A stretch of DNA of 64,000 nucleotides, taken from assembly GCF_003574625.1 (NCBI RefSeq), contig NZ_QNUJ01000006.1, forward strand, positions 248,001 to 312,000. Direction: 5' to 3'. The notes beneath the pieces are model-generated. The model had not been told where the DNA came from, searched no databases, and saw only the letters and a program-made list of their open reading frames with translations. The stretch is from Shinella zoogloeoides. GTDB lineage: Bacteria > Pseudomonadota > Alphaproteobacteria > Rhizobiales > Rhizobiaceae. Positions 63,152-64,000 of the stretch are shown one piece after another. The position numbers were made by a program, and so were the translations under genes. The number at the start of each line of letters is the position of its first letter. Position 1 is the stretch's first letter.

Positions 63152-64000
63152 TTACCGCCCCGCCCGGAACTTCTCCTTCAGCCGCGCGATGTCCGCCGCG
63201 CTCCAGTCCGTCACGTCCGTCACCGCGATCCACGGGTCGATATAGTGCTCGCCCGCATAGACATGCCCGAGCCCCATGGGTGTCGTCGTCGCCATCGCCA
63301 TGTCGAGCGTCAGTTGCAGGAAGGTGACGACGGGGTACCACTGGAAGTCCGGCGAGACGTCCGGTCCGCGCGGCACGGCCATCCAGGCGGGTTGCCGGTA
63401 GAAGGAATAGGGATCGTAGAAGACGATCGGATCGCTGGCATATTGCAGATAGACGATGCGCATCGGCCCCCAGTGGTCGCCCGCCTCGGGCAGGGCGTTG
63501 CGCTGGCTGGTGAAGCGCACATAGGAGCCGTCGCGGAAGCGCGGCAGCCAGGCGGGCGTGCCCGGATTGCGCTCGGCCGTCATCTTGCGCCAGATGCGGC
63601 TGGGGAAGGGCGGCCCGGCCCAGAGCGCGCCCTGGTAGGGATCGCCGATCACCTCGAAGAGTTCCGCCGACTGCTCGGAGGAGAGGGCGCCGAGGCTGAG
63701 GCCGTAGAGGTAGAGCTTCGGCCGGTGCGCCTTCGGCAGGGCGGTCCAGTGCCCGTAGACGGCGCGGAAGAGGGCGCGCGCCGCCTCCGCCCCGTAATCG
63801 GGCTCGGCCAGCAGCGAGAGCCAGCTTGCGAGATAGGAATACTGGATGGCGACGCTCGCGATATCGCCGTGATGCAGGTATTCGACCGTGTCGATGCCCT
63901 CGGGATCGACCCAGCCGGTGCCCGTCGGCATGACGATGAGAAGGGTCGAACGCTCGAAGCCGCCGACGCGGATCAGCTCGTCGAGCGCGATCTTCGCCCG
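63152..64000 (-). CDS. Alpha/beta-hydrolase family protein (PF10081-like), 5' end beyond the window
   Basis: The frame is open through the right edge, so the visible 282 codons are the C-terminal part. An ATG at 63931 is internal: upstream codons (RAKIALDELIRVGGFERS) continue the fold. The nucleophile elbow LYLYGLSLGALSSE, the following PPFPSRIWRKMTAERNPGTP and DPIVFYDPYSFYRQPAW match the membrane-associated alpha/beta-hydrolase family with an N-terminal membrane domain, expected beyond the edge. Likely a lipase or esterase; the substrate is unknown. Confidence 0.8.
   Translation of the reverse strand, partial: RAKIALDELIRVGGFERSTLLIVMPTGTGWVDPEGIDTVEYLHHGDIASVAIQYSYLASWLSLLAEPDYGAEAARALFRAVYGHWTALPKAHRPKLYLYGLSLGALSSEQSAELFEVIGDPYQGALWAGPPFPSRIWRKMTAERNPGTPAWLPRFRDGSYVRFTSQRNALPEAGDHWGPMRIVYLQYASDPIVFYDPYSFYRQPAWMAVPRGPDVSPDFQWYPVVTFLQLTLDMAMATTTPMGLGHVYAGEHYIDPWIAVTDVTDWSAADIARLKEKFRAGR

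Overview
The window is high-GC chromosomal DNA from an alphaproteobacterium of the Rhizobiaceae (Rhizobium/Agrobacterium/Ensifer/Shinella type); the genus cannot be resolved from sequence alone. The assignment rests on gene order (lsrB/vtlR-like LysR, trxB, lrp, LPS genes, greA, carB, then carA, yqeY, dnaG, kbl, tdh, rpoD), a BA14K protein, a tandem AbcR-type sRNA pair, an alphaproteobacterial SOS box, an EcfG-type stress promoter and RIME-like palindromic repeats. I found no tRNA, rRNA, CRISPR array, transposase or prophage.

Layout. 0-6.2 kb, mainly minus strand: prs, a lipoprotein, an M24-fold hydrolase lacking the usual metal ligands, a YfiH/PgeF-type oxidase, a MidA-type methyltransferase and lgt. 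6.3-10.1 kb, plus strand: ubiK, a YbjN protein, proC, csaA, a cold-shock protein and a BA14K protein. 10.1-16.3 kb: an MBL hydrolase, a 53-aa membrane protein, an Lrp regulator divergent from hpd, a small glycine-rich protein, and a MarR/OmpR/histidine-kinase cluster resembling PetP/PetR. 16.3-24.1 kb: EamA transporter, PQQ-type sugar dehydrogenase, a degenerate EAL protein, aspartate aminotransferase, a Ca2+/H+ antiporter, and an ArsR-regulated Old Yellow Enzyme.

24.2-31.5 kb: two tandem AbcR-type sRNAs beside their likely LysR regulator, then trxB, lrp and an AT-richer lipopolysaccharide block (ELM1-like protein, GT4, GT10 fucosyltransferase-like) inserted before greA. 31.6-37.2 kb: a stress operon under a textbook EcfG promoter (87-aa protein, CsbD-like protein, SDR), then carB with a possible leader attenuator. 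37.4-45.4 kb: a class D beta-lactamase divergent from an AmpR-like LysR gene, a RibD-like reductase, a LytTR regulator divergent from a DUF2306 protein, a zinc metallopeptidase, and MFS and MATE exporters, the latter behind an 18-bp perfect palindrome. 45.5-60.7 kb: carA, yqeY, dnaG, recQ with a LexA-type box, several small enzymes, kbl-tdh flanked by two GFA proteins, and rpoD. 60.8-64 kb: a lytic-transglycosylase lipoprotein and a branched-chain amino-acid binding protein, with RIME-like repeats on either side, and an alpha/beta hydrolase cut by the window edge.

Most of the window is housekeeping. The signals most worth following are regulatory: the tandem sRNAs, the EcfG operon, the recQ SOS box, the repeated half-sites between lrp and hpd, the beta-lactamase/LysR pair, the MATE operator candidate and the palindromic repeat family. 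Start sites were chosen by Shine-Dalgarno spacing and family conservation; all promoter, operator and RNA calls are predictions from sequence.
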